Source: Serratia rubidaea
GTDB lineage: Bacteria; Pseudomonadota; Gammaproteobacteria; Enterobacterales; Enterobacteriaceae
Direction of reading: 5' to 3'
Length of the DNA stretch: 64,000 nt
NCBI GenBank assembly: GCA_901472405.1
Contig: LR590463.1
Coordinates: 2,046,001 to 2,110,000, forward strand
This document shows positions 19,664-29,706 of this stretch, in pieces. The notes beneath the pieces are model-generated. The model made no database searches and had not been told where the DNA came from. It saw only the letters and a program-made list of their open reading frames with translations. Every line of letters begins with the position of its first letter. The first letter of the stretch is position 1. The translations under genes were made by a program, and so were the position numbers.

Positions 19664-20879
19664 GTGCATCCCAAATCAGTCGGCTATCCAGCCACTCAAC
19701 GGCAAGAATAGTTAAAATAACCGCAGAGCCAAAGTAAAAGGCTGCCGGTCCCATAGTAAATGACAATAATTGCTCGCGGTTGACCAGCGACATCATCAAC
19801 GCGATAACAAACAGATCGAGCATCGACCAGCGGCCGATCCACCTCACCAGCCGCAGCAGGCGAATACGGGTCTTCAGGCTGTGGCAGGTTTTGAAGTGTA
19901 CGCTGAACAGCAGCGTAATCAGCACAATCACCTTGGTAAACGGCACCAGCACGCTGGCGATAAACACGATCGCGGCGATGGGCATATTGCCGGAGGTGGC
20001 CAGCGACACCACGCCGGAGAAGATGGTGTCTTCCATGCGCGCGCCGTTGGCGTAAATAATGGAGATCGGCAGCAGGTTGGCCGGCAGCAGCAGGATCATC
20101 GCGGCGATCAGCGCCGCCCAGGTCTTCTGCAGGCTGTAGGGCTGGCGGCGGCACATCGGAATATGGCAGCGCGGACAGCGGCCGCGCGTATCCGGATAGC
20201 CGGTGAAATGGCAGGAGAGGCAGACGTGCAGCGCGCTCGGCGCGCCTTCCGGCTGCTGCTGCGGGTAGTAACGCTCCCACAGCTGCTCCAGATTCATATG
20301 AATCAGCGTCAGGATGCTGAGCAGCGTCAGCGCCAGGTAGGCCAGCAGCGCGTTGCCGGCTTCGATATCGGCGTACTCTTTGACTTTAATCGCCGCCACC
20401 GCCATGCCGATCAGATAAATATCCAGCATCACCCACTCTTTTAACCGCTCCAGCATCAGCAGCACCGGGCGCAGGTTCATCCCCAGCCGGTGGCCGATGC
20501 GCAGGTACAACAGCGACAGCGACAGCGTCAACGGCGCGCCGATGGTGCAGAACGCCACCATGCTGGCGGTAATGGGGTCGCCCTGGCGGCTCATCTGCCA
20601 GATGCCCTCCAGCAGGCTGGCGTGAATCGCGGTGCCGAGCAGGCGGATATTGATCAGCGGTTCGGCAAAGGCGAACGGCATCAGCAGCAGCATGGTGACC
20701 GCCATGGCCGTCAGCCGCGCCATCGACCAGTCGCGCCCGTTGACCACCTTGGCGTTGCAGCGCGGGCAATAGGCCGCCTGACTGCCGTTCAGCGCCGGCA
20801 GCCTGAACAGCAGATCGCATTCGCAACAGCGCTGGTAGCGCGCCTTGGAAAGGGGGGCGGTGATTGCCTGTATTTTCAT
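19632..20879 (-). CDS. letA: Inner-membrane protein LetA (YebS, PqiA family)
   Basis: About 415 residues, intact. Two zinc-ribbon-like motifs (CCECDLLF ... YCPRCNAK at residues 20-42; [10 protein letters not shown] ... RCPRCHIP near 240) each precede a bundle of membrane helices, giving the duplicated PqiA/LetA layout. LetA partners with the MCE tunnel LetB in inner-membrane lipid transport. The start could be at 20888 (MLTMKIQ) or 20879 (MKIQAIT); I take the latter without strong proof. The gene is divergent from msrC, and the 240 bases between them hold both promoters. Confidence 0.93.
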   Translation of the reverse strand: MKIQAITAPLSKARYQRCCECDLLFRLPALNGSQAAYCPRCNAKVVNGRDWSMARLTAMAVTMLLLMPFAFAEPLINIRLLGTAIHASLLEGIWQMSRQGDPITASMVAFCTIGAPLTLSLSLLYLRIGHRLGMNLRPVLLMLERLKEWVMLDIYLIGMAVAAIKVKEYADIEAGNALLAYLALTLLSILTLIHMNLEQLWERYYPQQQPEGAPSALHVCLSCHFTGYPDTRGRCPRCHIPMCRRQPYSLQKTWAALIAAMILLLPANLLPISIIYANGARMEDTIFSGVVSLATSGNMPIAAIVFIASVLVPFTKVIVLITLLFSVHFKTCHSLKTRIRLLRLVRWIGRWSMLDLFVIALMMSLVNREQLLSFTMGPAAFYFGSAVILTILAVEWLDSRLIWDAHATGNAEYAD

Positions 20880-21119
20880 CGTTAACAATAGCTCTGAAGC
20901 CCGCCGGTTTACTTAGCGTAGCTGGAAAATTACCCTGTCTTCGCCCGGGGGATAAAAAAGCGCGGCAAAGCGCGGTTTATGCGAGGCAAACATACCCTGC
21001 CGGACGGGGTTTTGTGAAGTAACAGATGATTAACCTTGTGACTATACGCATTTAATGCTTATTTTATAGGGGTTAAGCCCCGGGCTTAAAGTTATCTACA
21101 GCGTTTTAATGGTTATGAC

Positions 21120-21617
21120 ATGACAAAAGAACAATTCTACGCGGAATTCAAACGCGATCTCTGTGCGTTGCTGGATGGTGAAACCAACTTTATCGCCGCG
21201 CTCTCCAACGCCAGCGCGTTGATCAACGAACGCCTGGAGTCGGTGAACTGGGCCGGTTTCTACCTGATGGACGGTCAGCAGCTGGTGCTGGGGCCGTTCC
21301 AGGGCAAAATCGCCTGCGTGCGGATCCCCGTAGGTAAGGGCGTATGCGGCACCGCGGTGTCGGAAAACGCCGTGCAGCGCGTCGGCGACGTGCATGCGTT
21401 CCCCGGACACATCGCCTGTGACGCCGCCAGCAACGCTGAAATCGTGCTGCCGCTGGAAGTCGGCGGTCAGGTTATCGGCGTTCTCGATATCGACAGCACA
21501 GTTTATCAACGCTTCGACGAACAGGACGAAGCAGGCCTGAAAGCAGTGGTGGCGGGGCTTTGCGCACAGTTGGAACAGTGCGATTGTGCGAAATACGTCA
21601 CTGTAGCGGCAAGTTGA
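21120..21617 (+). CDS. msrC: Free methionine-(R)-sulfoxide reductase
   Basis: A 165-residue GAF-domain enzyme (YebR). Three redox cysteines C66, C76 and C100 have the same spacing (10 and 24) as the catalytic cysteines of E. coli fRMsr. It reduces free L-methionine-(R)-S-oxide using thioredoxin. The short N-terminal extension of E. coli YebR is absent. It lies just upstream of proQ, with a typical gap of 96 bases. Confidence 0.93.
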   Translation: MTKEQFYAEFKRDLCALLDGETNFIAALSNASALINERLESVNWAGFYLMDGQQLVLGPFQGKIACVRIPVGKGVCGTAVSENAVQRVGDVHAFPGHIACDAASNAEIVLPLEVGGQVIGVLDIDSTVYQRFDEQDEAGLKAVVAGLCAQLEQCDCAKYVTVAAS

Positions 21618-21713
21618 TCTACGGTTAACGTGGCATTTAGCGATGGCGTCATTATAATGACGCCTGTTCATGCCTGCGGCTTGTTGGCAACACCGTTGTA
21701 ATCAGGAAATTTC

Positions 21714-22403
21714 ATGGAAAATCAACCTAAGTTGAACTCTAGTAAAGAAGTTATTGCTTTTCTTGCCGAGCGTTTTCCGCTCTGCTTTAGCGCCGAGGGC
21801 GAAGCACGTCCGCTCAAAATCGGTATTTTTCAGGATCTGGTGGAGCGCGTACAGGGGGAAGAAAACCTGAGCAAAACGCAACTGCGTTCTGCACTGCGCT
21901 TGTATACCTCCAGCTGGCGTTATCTGTACGGCGTTAAAGTCGGCGCGCAGCGCGTTGACCTGGACGGCAACCCGTGCGGCGAGCTGGAGCAGCAGCACGT
22001 TGACCATGCGCGTCAGCAGCTTGAAGAAGCGAAAGCGCGCGTTCAGGCCCAGCGTGCCGAACAGAATGCCAAGAAGCGTGAGGCCGCCGGCGATGCCGCT
22101 GCGCCGCGCCGTCCGCGTCCCGCCGGCAAAAAACCGGCCGCACGTCGTGAAGGCGCTGCGCCGGAAAACCGCAAGCCGCGTCCTCAGCAGGCCCGCAAGC
22201 CTCGCGCTGCCAAAGAAGAAAGTCAGCAGCGTCATGTACCCGTCACGGATATCTCCGCACTGCAGATCGGCCAGGAAATCAAGGTCAGAGCAGGCAAGAG
22301 CGCGATGGATGCTACCGTACTCGAAATCGCTAAAGATGGCGTACGTGTACAGCTCTCTTCCGGTCTGGCGATGATTGTGCGCGCAGAACACTTGCAGTTC
22401 TGA
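21714..22403 (+). CDS. proQ: RNA chaperone ProQ
   Basis: A 229-residue protein: an N-terminal FinO/ProQ RNA-binding domain ([16 protein letters not shown] ... [16 protein letters not shown], residues 5-120), a basic Ala/Arg/Pro-rich linker (about 120-175) and a C-terminal Tudor-like domain ([16 protein letters not shown] to the end). It binds small RNAs and mRNA 3' ends and affects ProP levels. prc starts 19 bases after its stop, as in E. coli, where the two form an operon. The frame is intact. Confidence 0.96.
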   Translation: MENQPKLNSSKEVIAFLAERFPLCFSAEGEARPLKIGIFQDLVERVQGEENLSKTQLRSALRLYTSSWRYLYGVKVGAQRVDLDGNPCGELEQQHVDHARQQLEEAKARVQAQRAEQNAKKREAAGDAAAPRRPRPAGKKPAARREGAAPENRKPRPQQARKPRAAKEESQQRHVPVTDISALQIGQEIKVRAGKSAMDATVLEIAKDGVRVQLSSGLAMIVRAEHLQF

Positions 22404-22422
22404 TACGGAGGCCAACTAAGGC

Positions 22423-24471
22423 ATGAACAAATTTGTCAGATTAACGGCAGTCGCTGCCTTGATGTGGGCTGGCGTCAGTTACGGTGCGGATACCGCCAAC
22501 ATCCGCATCGACCAACTGCCGCAGCTGCATCAGGAACCGCAGCATGCTACGGTGAGTGAGCGCGTTACGGCGCGCTTCACTCGCTCTCATTATCGTCAGT
22601 TCGCGTTGGACGCGGCGTTTTCAGGCAAGATCTTCGATCGCTACCTGAACATGCTCGACTACAACCACAACGTTCTGCTGGCCTCCGATGTCGCGCAGTT
22701 TGCCGATAAGCGCACCGCCTTCGGCGAAGAGCTGAAGACCGGCAAGCTGACCACGCCATACGCGTTGTTCAACCTGGCGCAGAAACGCCGCTTCGAGCGT
22801 TACACCTACGCGCTGTCGTTGCTGAACAAACCGATGAACTTCACCGGCAACGATACGATCGACGTTGACCGCAGCAAAGCGCCGTGGCCGAAAGATACCG
22901 CCGAACTTGACCGCCTGTGGGACGCCAAGGTCAAGTACGATGAGCTGAGCCTGAAACTGGCCGGCAAAAATGATAAGGAAATTCGTGAAACGCTGACCAA
23001 GCGCTATCAGTTCGCGATCAAGCGGCTGACGCAGAGCAACAGCGAAGACGTGTTCCAGCTGGCGATGAATGCCTTTGCGCATGAAATCGACCCGCATACC
23101 AACTACCTCTCGCCGCGTAATACCGAGCAGTTCAACACTGAAATGAGCCTGTCGCTGGAAGGCATCGGCGCGGTACTGCAGATGGACGACGATTACACCC
23201 TGATCAACTCGATGGTGCCGGGCGGCCCGGCGGCGAAAAGCAAGTCGATTACCGTCGGCGACCGCATCGTCGGCGTCGGCCAGACCGGTAAGCCGATTGT
23301 CGATGTGATCGGCTGGCGCCTGGACGATGTGGTTTCCCTGATCAAGGGGCCGAAGGGCAGCAAGGTGCGGCTGGAAATTCTGCCGGCCGGCAAGGGCAGC
23401 AAAACCCGCGTGGTGACCCTGACGCGTGAACGCATCCGCCTGGAAGACCGTGCGGTGAAAATGACCATCAAGACCGTCGGCAAAGAGAAAGTCGCGGTGC
23501 TGGACATTCCCGGCTTCTACGTCGGCCTGACCGATGACGTCAAGGTGCAGCTGCAGAAGATGGCCAAACAGCACGTCAAGAGCGTGGTTATCGACCTGCG
23601 CACCAACGGCGGCGGCGCGCTGACCGAGGCGGTGTCGCTGTCCGGCCTGTTTATCCCGAGCGGCCCGGTGGTGCAGGTGCGTGATAACAACGGCAAAATC
23701 CGTGAAGATGCGGATACCGACGGCGTGACCTATTACAAAGGGCCGCTGGTGGTGATGGTTGACCGTTTCAGCGCCTCGGCGTCGGAAATCTTCGCTGCGG
23801 CGATGCAGGACTACGGCCGTGCGCTGATCGTCGGCGAGCCGACCTTCGGTAAAGGCACCGTGCAGCAATACCGTTCGCTGAGCCGTATCTACGATCAGAT
23901 GCTGCGCCCTGAGTGGCCGGCGCTGGGATCGGTGCAGTACACCATCCAGAAATTCTACCGGGTCAACGGCGGCAGCACCCAGCGTAAGGGCGTGACGCCG
24001 GATATCCTGATGCCGACCGGCGTCGATCCGGCGGAAACCGGTGAAAGCTTCGAAGACAATGCGATGCCGTGGGACAGCATTAACGCTGCCACCTACAGCC
24101 GGGTTGGCGATCTGAAACCGTTTGAACCGCAACTGCTGAAGGACCACGAGCAGCGCATCGCCAAGGATCCGGAGTTCCAGTACATTGCGCAGGATATCGC
24201 TCACTACAAGGCGCTGAAAGACAAGCGCAACATTGTCTCGCTCAATCTGGCCCAGCGCGAGAAAGAGAACCACGACGATGATGCCACGCGCCTGAAGCGG
24301 ATTAACGAACGCCTGCAGCGCGCCGGTAAAAAGCCGCTGAAGTCGCTCGACAACCTGCCGAAAGACTACAAGGAACCGGATCCGTATCTGGATGAAAGCG
24401 TGCATATCGCGCTGGATCTGGCCCATCTGGAGCAGGGGCAGCCGGCGCAGCAGCCCGCCGCCGACAAATAA
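22423..24471 (+). CDS. prc: Tail-specific periplasmic protease Prc (Tsp)
   Basis: A 682-residue precursor with a signal peptide (cleaved near VSYGA, residue 22), a PDZ domain (about 240-330, GIGAVLQMDDDYTLINSM) and an S41 protease domain. The catalytic Ser and Lys fall at S452 (VDRFSASASEIF) and K477 (PTFGKGTVQQ), the same numbers as in E. coli. It degrades proteins with apolar C-termini, trims FtsI and controls peptidoglycan hydrolases with NlpI. Intact, and ends in a clear terminator. Confidence 0.97.
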   Translation: MNKFVRLTAVAALMWAGVSYGADTANIRIDQLPQLHQEPQHATVSERVTARFTRSHYRQFALDAAFSGKIFDRYLNMLDYNHNVLLASDVAQFADKRTAFGEELKTGKLTTPYALFNLAQKRRFERYTYALSLLNKPMNFTGNDTIDVDRSKAPWPKDTAELDRLWDAKVKYDELSLKLAGKNDKEIRETLTKRYQFAIKRLTQSNSEDVFQLAMNAFAHEIDPHTNYLSPRNTEQFNTEMSLSLEGIGAVLQMDDDYTLINSMVPGGPAAKSKSITVGDRIVGVGQTGKPIVDVIGWRLDDVVSLIKGPKGSKVRLEILPAGKGSKTRVVTLTRERIRLEDRAVKMTIKTVGKEKVAVLDIPGFYVGLTDDVKVQLQKMAKQHVKSVVIDLRTNGGGALTEAVSLSGLFIPSGPVVQVRDNNGKIREDADTDGVTYYKGPLVVMVDRFSASASEIFAAAMQDYGRALIVGEPTFGKGTVQQYRSLSRIYDQMLRPEWPALGSVQYTIQKFYRVNGGSTQRKGVTPDILMPTGVDPAETGESFEDNAMPWDSINAATYSRVGDLKPFEPQLLKDHEQRIAKDPEFQYIAQDIAHYKALKDKRNIVSLNLAQREKENHDDDATRLKRINERLQRAGKKPLKSLDNLPKDYKEPDPYLDESVHIALDLAHLEQGQPAQQPAADK

Positions 24472-24492
24472 CGGCCTCCGGTCGATAAACGT

Positions 24493-24521
24493 GAAAAACG
24501 CACCTCAGGGTGCGTTTTTTT
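24493..24521 (+). terminator. Terminator of the proQ-prc operon
   Basis: AAAACGCACC, loop TCA, GGGTGCGTTTTTTT: a short perfect stem flanked by A and T runs, about 25 bases after the prc stop. Confidence 0.88.
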
Positions 24522-24648
24522 ATGGGCGTGTTTGAAACAGCAGCCGGTGAGCGGGAGCGCAGACAGGCTAACGGTTATCGGTTAAATTGCCTGACGGTAT
24601 AGGGCAGGAATGCCTGGCCTCCTCGCAGGGGCGCTCACGGGAGGAAGA

Positions 24649-25070
24649 ATGAACAGATACGGCATTATCGTTTTGGCCTGCGCGCCATTTTTTCCGCAGC
24701 ACAGACCGCTTCAGACGTTGAAGGGTTGATGTCCAGAGTTCCAGCGGCGTGCAAGGCGATAAATATTGATAATAACTATCCGGCGTTGCTGACGTGCGTT
24801 ACGCGTTTATCTGCACGTTCGGCGCAGAGGCTCGATGTGCGACTGGCGGAGATAAGGAAGGATTTGGCGAACCTTGGCGATGCCGAATATAGCGCCGCTT
24901 TTGAAACCGCACAGACCTCTTGGGAGCGTTATAAAACGGACTATTGCGCCTATCTGACAACGGGGATGGATCGACGCAGCAGCGCTTTTAAGCTGCAGTC
25001 GGATCTCTGTCAGGCTTCAGAGAACGATCGGCGCTTACAGACGCTGCAAGGTGAGCCGTCGACCAGTTAA
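24649..25070 (+). CDS. Exported LprI/DUF1311-like protein (one frame break)
   Basis: The ATG at 24649 follows the strong ribosome site GGGAGGAAGA and gives MNRYGIIVLAC; adding one base near 24682 joins it to a clean 114-residue frame, for a total of about 140. The N-terminus then reads as a signal peptide ending in a small-residue stretch (SAAQTAS). The mature part has four cysteines and the SWERYKTDYCAYL motif typical of the LprI/DUF1311 family, whose characterised members inhibit lysozymes. Function here is unproven. It stands alone between prc and htpX. Confidence 0.6.
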
Positions 25071-25163
25071 AGCCTGCCCGCCAGCGGCGCGCTTGGCGAA
25101 CACAAACGACGTTCGTCTTGTGCCGGAGAAGCCAATACCACAGGACCCGCTGCGCACGGGCGA

Positions 25164-25328
25164 TCAGGGTTTATCCTTCCGGCGCCAGTCCCATTCGGCA
25201 TGGAGCCAGATCGCAATCATCGCGCAGCTGGAGATAAACATCACGTCAGGCCAGCGGGTGAAACCGCTGACAACGGAGACGATGGATATCACACCCGCTA
25301 GCCGTATAAATCCTTTGTTAAACGTCAT
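25164..25328 (-). CDS. Small membrane protein (54 aa)
   Basis: The frame from the ATG at 25328 gives a basic N-terminus (MTFNKGFIRL), a hydrophobic helix (AGVISIVSVVSG), then a second helix (VMFISSCAMIAIWL) and a charged tail (EWDWRRKDKP). The positive ends and hydrophobic centre argue for a real two-helix inner-membrane peptide. A modest GAAAGAG ribosome site precedes it. No family recognised. A longer frame on the other strand over the same bases (25051-25434) looks like a shadow. Confidence 0.5.
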   Translation of the reverse strand: MTFNKGFIRLAGVISIVSVVSGFTRWPDVMFISSCAMIAIWLHAEWDWRRKDKP

Positions 25329-25440
25329 AAATATACTCTTTCAATCCATTATGATGGTGGGTCTTATCAGACTTTTTCCAGTTGTTTTCTTATCGGTGAG
25401 CTGTAAATATCGACGTATCTTCCAGGGTGAGTGAAGCAAT

Positions 25441-25518
25441 ATGCGCCTCTTTCGTTTAACCTGCGCCGCCATCATTATTGTTGGGCATTTCCTGCTGTTA
25501 TTTAACATCTTCCCGTGA
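25441..25518 (+). CDS. Candidate tiny membrane peptide (25 aa)
   Basis: ATG 25441 to TGA 25518 encodes MRLFRLTCAA, then a hydrophobic run IIIVGHFLLLFNIF. The charged start and single hydrophobic helix are typical of tiny enteric membrane peptides. The sequence upstream contains AGGGTGAG about 8 bases before the start, a good ribosome site. It is not MgrB, which is longer and has different conserved residues. Confidence 0.4.
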   Translation: MRLFRLTCAAIIIVGHFLLLFNIFP

Positions 25519-25843
25519 GAATACTTCACGAAACGGCGCATGATTCAGGTAACCTGCCGTCCGCCTTCACCTTATCACGTTATACCGCCTTGGTATCAAG
25601 CGGCAACAGTTGCGTTCCTGCATGAAAAACCGGCAGTCGCCGTGACAATACCCTAAAATCTCCCCGGTCTTCGCAACAATCGTTTACAATTCGTAAATCC
25701 GGCGGGAAACGCCGTTTTTGTAAAGATTCGTATTTTTAGTGGGTTAATGGCGATTCTGGCTTGAAACTGTGTCGGATGCCCATACTTGCTAAAGGTATCT
25801 ACAGCAGCGTCTTGTTAACATTTTATGAGGAAGTAAACATTTT
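25519..25843 (+). promoter_or_regulatory. htpX upstream region
   Basis: 325 bases without a convincing gene. It should carry the htpX promoter, which in E. coli responds to the Cpx system. I see short A+T-rich stretches near 25720-25750 and the GAGGAAGT ribosome site at 25826-25833, but no operator I can defend. Confidence 0.4.
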
Positions 25844-26728
25844 ATGATGCGTATAGCTCTGTTCCTGCTCACCAACCTGGCGGTGATGTTGGTTTTCGGG
25901 CTGGTGCTCAGCCTGACAGGAATTCAATCCAGTAGCGTTCAGGGCCTGATGATTATGGCCGGTCTGTTTGGTTTCGGCGGTGCGTTTGTCTCTCTGCTGA
26001 TGTCCAAATGGATGGCGCTGCGCTCCGTTGGCGGGGAAGTGATTGAACAGCCGCGTAATGAAACCGAAAACTGGCTGCTGGAAACCGTGCGCCGCCAGTC
26101 CCAGCAGGCGGGCATTGCTATGCCGCAGGTGGCGATTTACCACGCGCCGGATATCAACGCCTTCGCTACCGGCGCGCGCCGTGACGCATCGCTGGTGGCG
26201 GTCAGTACCGGTTTGCTGCAAAGCATGAGCCGCGATGAAGCGGAAGCGGTTATCGCCCACGAAATCAGCCACGTCGCCAACGGCGATATGGTGACCATGA
26301 CCCTGATTCAGGGGGTGGTGAACACCTTCGTTATCTTTATCTCGCGCCTGCTGGCGCAGGTGGCCGCCGGCTTCCTGGGCAACCGTGACGGCGAAGGTGA
26401 AGGGGAAGGTAACGGCAACCCGATGATCTACTTTGCGGTTTCCATGGTGCTGGAGCTGGTGTTCGGCATTCTGGCGAGCATCATCACCATGTGGTTCTCG
26501 CGTCACCGTGAGTTCCATGCGGATGCCGGTTCTGCCAAGCTGGTGGGGCGTGAGAAGATGATTGCCGCGCTGCAGCGTCTGAAAACCAGCTACGAACCGC
26601 AGGAAGCGGGCAGCATGATGGCGTTCTGCATCAACGGCAAATCCAAGACCTTCAGCGAGCTGTTTATGTCGCACCCGCCGTTGGACAAGCGTATTGAAGC
26701 GCTGCGTTCCGGTCAGTATCTGAAGTAA
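25844..26728 (+). CDS. htpX: Membrane zinc metalloprotease HtpX
   Basis: A 294-residue M48-family protease with two N-terminal membrane helices (residues 4-24 and 33-53), the zinc motif HEISH at 139-143 and two further hydrophobic segments (about 155-175 and 195-215). It removes damaged inner-membrane proteins together with FtsH. Sequence and length agree closely with the enteric protein, with a Gly/Glu-rich insert ([14 protein letters not shown]) as in Serratia and Yersinia. Intact; ends in a terminator shared with yebQ. Confidence 0.97.
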   Translation: MMRIALFLLTNLAVMLVFGLVLSLTGIQSSSVQGLMIMAGLFGFGGAFVSLLMSKWMALRSVGGEVIEQPRNETENWLLETVRRQSQQAGIAMPQVAIYHAPDINAFATGARRDASLVAVSTGLLQSMSRDEAEAVIAHEISHVANGDMVTMTLIQGVVNTFVIFISRLLAQVAAGFLGNRDGEGEGEGNGNPMIYFAVSMVLELVFGILASIITMWFSRHREFHADAGSAKLVGREKMIAALQRLKTSYEPQEAGSMMAFCINGKSKTFSELFMSHPPLDKRIEALRSGQYLK

Positions 26729-26743
26729 GCGCGAGCGAATCAC

Positions 26744-26773
26744 CAAAAACCCCGGCCTGCCGGGGTTTTTTTA
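26744..26773. terminator. Bidirectional terminator between htpX and yebQ
   Basis: AAAAACCCCGG, loop CCTG, CCGGGGTTTTTTT: a strong stem with A and T runs on both flanks, between the convergent genes htpX and yebQ. The yebQ stop (26771-26773) lies inside its edge. Confidence 0.88.
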
Positions 26774-28139
26774 TGCCGCCGCGCGCGGCTGGCTGATACG
26801 CAGGGCGCTGACCAGCGCGGCGCAGGCGGCGCAGCTGCCGGCCAGCAGCAGCGAGGCGTGCGTGCCGTGGTCCGGAAACAGGTTGAACATCAGCGCCACC
26901 AGCGCTGCGCCGGAAGTCTGGCCCAGCAGACGCGCGGTACCTAACATGCCGCTGGCGCCGCCGCTGCGGTGACGCGGCGCCGAAGAGATAATGGTGTGGT
27001 TGTTCGGCGACTGAAACAGGCCGAAACCGACGCCGCACAGCGCCATGCGCCAGATGATGTCCAGATCGGCCGGGTTATGCGGCAGCGTCGCCAGCAGGAA
27101 TAGCCCGAGGGCGAACAGGCCAAGGCCCAGCGCGCCCAGCAGCCCGGCGTGAACGTGCTCAATCAGCCGGCCGCGAGCGGCGCCACCACCACGATCGCCA
27201 GCGGCCAGGGCGTCAGCAGCAGACCGGTGGCGACCTCGTCACGCCCCAGCACCTGCTGCAAAAAGAACGGCAGCGACACCATCGCCAACATCTGGGCGGC
27301 GAACGAGCAGACTGAGGTGCCCATCGACAGCGCAAAGATCGGGATACGCAGCAGATCGACCGGCAGAAGCGGCGCGCTCTGCTGCAGCTGACGGCGTACG
27401 AAGAACCAGCCAATCACAAGCAGGGCGGCCAGTTCCGCCGCCACCAGCGTCGGGCTTTGCCCCTGCGCGAAGCCGCTGAGGGCGGCGATCAACAGGCCGA
27501 AGGTCAGCGCATTCATCACGGCGCTGAGCGGGTCAAAGCGTCCGCGGCTTTTCTGACCGTTGGCCGGCAGGTAGCGCATGCCCAGCAGCCACGCCGCCAG
27601 ACCGATCGGCAGGTTAATTGCGAACAGCCACGGCCAGGAGGCGAACGACAGAATCCCCGCGGCGACCGTGGGGCCGGCGGCGGACGAGAAGGCGACGATC
27701 AGCGCGTTAATAGCCAGGCCGCGGCCGAGATGGCGCGACGGATAGATAATGCGGATCAGCGCGGTATTGACGCTCATAACCGCCGCGGCGCCGAAGCCTT
27801 GCAGCACGCGGGCGATGGTCAGGGTGGTCAGGCTGTCGGACAGGGCGCAAAACAGCGACGTCAGGCTGAAGACCATCAGCCCCCACAGATAGATCCGGCG
27901 GTAGCCGAGCAAGTCCCCCAGCGAGGCCAGCGACAGCAGCGAAATGGTAATCGCCAGCTGATACGCATTGATCACCCAGATGGAGTTGGCTGCGCTGGCG
28001 TTCAGGTCGCGGGCGATGGTGGGCAGCGCGACGTTGGCGATGGCCCCGTCGAGCACGGAAACGGTAAGGCCGAGGGCAATGGCCAGAATGGCGCCGTAGC
28101 GCTGCGGCACGGCAAGCCGTCGGAATTGGAGAGCGTCAT
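26771..28139 (-). CDS. yebQ: MFS drug-transporter-like protein YebQ (two frame breaks)
   Basis: About 455 residues of the DHA2 (14-helix) family. The middle part (27163-28110) is intact and carries VLDGAIANVALPTIARDL and the motif GDLLGYRRIYLWG. The N-terminus MTLSNSDGLP from ATG 28139 is joined by adding one G near 28110, and the C-terminus (GLIEHVHAGLL-like, then FGLFQSPNNHTI, ISQPRAAA) by adding one G near 27175. Close to E. coli YebQ, a putative exporter of unknown substrate. It lies divergent from kdgR, as in E. coli. Confidence 0.87.
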
Positions 28140-28342
28140 AGTGAAATCATAGGTCAACGTGCGGAATGTGAGCATGCTAACAATTTTTCCGCGCATTGTA
28201 TCCGTTCGATCGCCAGCAATTGTAAGCAGCAGTGAGGGGCAACGCGTGTTCTGCGGGTTGTGCATTGCGCAGGGCGAAACGTTCCGCTTATACTGAAACC
28301 CTTGTTTAAATTTCTTAAAACGGAAACAGGCTGGGATTGTTG

Positions 28343-29134
28343 ATGGCGAATACGGATCTAGATAAGCAACCGGACGCGGTTTCATCGGTGCTGAAAGTGT
28401 TTGGTATTTTGCAGGCGCTGGGCGAGGAACGCGAAATCGGCATTACCGAGCTTTCTCAGCGGGTGATGATGTCCAAAAGCACCGTTTACCGTTTTCTGCA
28501 AACCATGAAATCGCTCGGCTATGTAGCGCAGGAAGGGGAGTCGGAAAAATACGCCCTGACGCTGAAGCTGTTCGAACTGGGCGCCAAATCGCTGCAGAAT
28601 GTGGATCTGATCCGCAGTGCGGATATCCAGATGCGCGAGCTGTCGCAGCAGACCCGCGAGACGATCCACCTGGGCGCGCTGGATGAAGACAGTATTGTTT
28701 ACATCCATAAAATCGATTCCTTATACAACTTGCGTATGTATTCCCGTATCGGCCGCCGCAACCCGCTGCACAGCACGGCGATCGGCAAGGTGCTGCTGGC
28801 GTGGCGCGATGAGGCCGAGGTGGACGATATCCTGTCGCAGCTGGAATTCACCCGCAGCACGGCGCATACCCTCACCAGCGCGGCGCAGCTGCTGCCGGTG
28901 TTGGCGCAGGTGCGTCAGCAGGGATTTGGCGAAGACGTGGAGGAGCAGGAAGAGGGGCTGCGCTGTATTGCGGTGCCGGTGTTTGACCGCTTCGGCGTGG
29001 TGATCGCCGGGTTGAGCATCTCGTTCCCGACCATCCGTTTCTCGGAGGAGGCCAAGGCCGACTACGTGCGCCAGCTGCATCATGCGGCGCGTATTATTTC
29101 CGAGCAGCAGGGCTATCACGACTACCCGTTCTGA
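28343..29134 (+). CDS. kdgR: IclR-type repressor KdgR of pectin/hexuronate catabolism
   Basis: A 263-residue protein with an N-terminal winged helix (SSVLKVFGILQALGEE ... MSKSTVYRFLQTMKSLGYV, residues 13-70) and a C-terminal IclR effector domain (HLGALDEDSIVYIHKID ... RCIAVPVFDRFG). Almost identical to enteric KdgR, which binds 2-keto-3-deoxygluconate and represses kduI, kduD, kdgK and pectinase genes. Its presumed target box stands upstream of kduI in this same window (36677-36695). I use the ATG at 28343, which matches the family start. Intact. Confidence 0.96.
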   Translation: MANTDLDKQPDAVSSVLKVFGILQALGEEREIGITELSQRVMMSKSTVYRFLQTMKSLGYVAQEGESEKYALTLKLFELGAKSLQNVDLIRSADIQMRELSQQTRETIHLGALDEDSIVYIHKIDSLYNLRMYSRIGRRNPLHSTAIGKVLLAWRDEAEVDDILSQLEFTRSTAHTLTSAAQLLPVLAQVRQQGFGEDVEEQEEGLRCIAVPVFDRFGVVIAGLSISFPTIRFSEEAKADYVRQLHHAARIISEQQGYHDYPF

Positions 29135-29165
29135 TAGTCACGCCCTGCACGGCGCGAATGCCCAA

Positions 29166-29192
29166 CAACCTGCCTTTACGGCAGGTTTTTTT
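29166..29192 (+). terminator. Terminator of kdgR
   Basis: AACCTGCC, loop TTTAC, GGCAGGTTTTTTT, about 30 bases after the kdgR stop. Confidence 0.88.
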
Positions 29193-29312
29193 GTATTTGC
29201 CGTTCCCCTGCGCCATCGGCGATCCGCCCGAGAACCCTCTGATTGTCGGCTGCTTTTCTGCACGCTAGTATCCTTTTCAAGGCGTGCGGCAAAGGGACAG
29301 GAGCGACAAATT

Positions 29313-29645
29313 ATGGTAACGGAGCAAGATGTTTTAGCATTTTTCCGCAGTGAGCTGTCCGTCCCTCTTACCTGGAAGCTGAAAGCGATTCCGCTTGAAC
29401 TGGATACGCCGTTACAGGACTACGCGGCAGGCGACGAATTCTTTTATGCGATCGCCGACTATGCTGAAAAATTCGGCGTTGATGTGTCCGTGATCGAGAT
29501 GCGTCATTATTACCCTTGGGAAAATCTATCCCGCTGGGAACGCTGGACCAAATATAAAAAAGCTGACATAGAAAAGAGCAGAAAGCCTTTAACCGTGCGT
29601 ATGTTCGCCGAGTCCGCCAAAGCCGGGCGCTGGCTGTATGATTAG
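29313..29645 (+). CDS. DUF1493 family protein
   Basis: A 110-residue soluble protein. The central LDTPLQDYAAGDEFFYAIADYAEKFGVDVS followed by HYYPWE fits the DUF1493 pattern (Tx-Lx-D-G...GDD...L...FaekFgVD...YFPxE). The family is common in enterics and of unknown function; it has an acyl-carrier-like helical look, but no phosphopantetheine Ser is visible here. The ATG at 29313 has an ACAGGAG site about 10 bases upstream. It stands alone between kdgR and the phosphonate genes. Confidence 0.7.
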   Translation: MVTEQDVLAFFRSELSVPLTWKLKAIPLELDTPLQDYAAGDEFFYAIADYAEKFGVDVSVIEMRHYYPWENLSRWERWTKYKKADIEKSRKPLTVRMFAESAKAGRWLYD

Positions 29646-29706
29646 CTGACGCCATATCCCCGCCGGGGCGCGGTTATCCTGCGCTCATTCCCGCCCTATG
29701 CGGCGT

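Noticed and set aside
22621..24426. A 601-codon open frame on the strand opposite prc
   Set aside because: Shadow of a GC-rich real gene: the plus-strand Prc keeps all catalytic residues and length, and the antisense product has His/Arg/Gln-rich, domain-free composition.
25051..25434. A 127-codon plus-strand frame between prc and htpX
   Set aside because: Overlaps the better supported minus-strand small membrane protein; composition is that of a chance frame.
25441..25518. MgrB
   Set aside because: The 25-residue peptide is too short and lacks the conserved Cys and C-terminal residues of MgrB.
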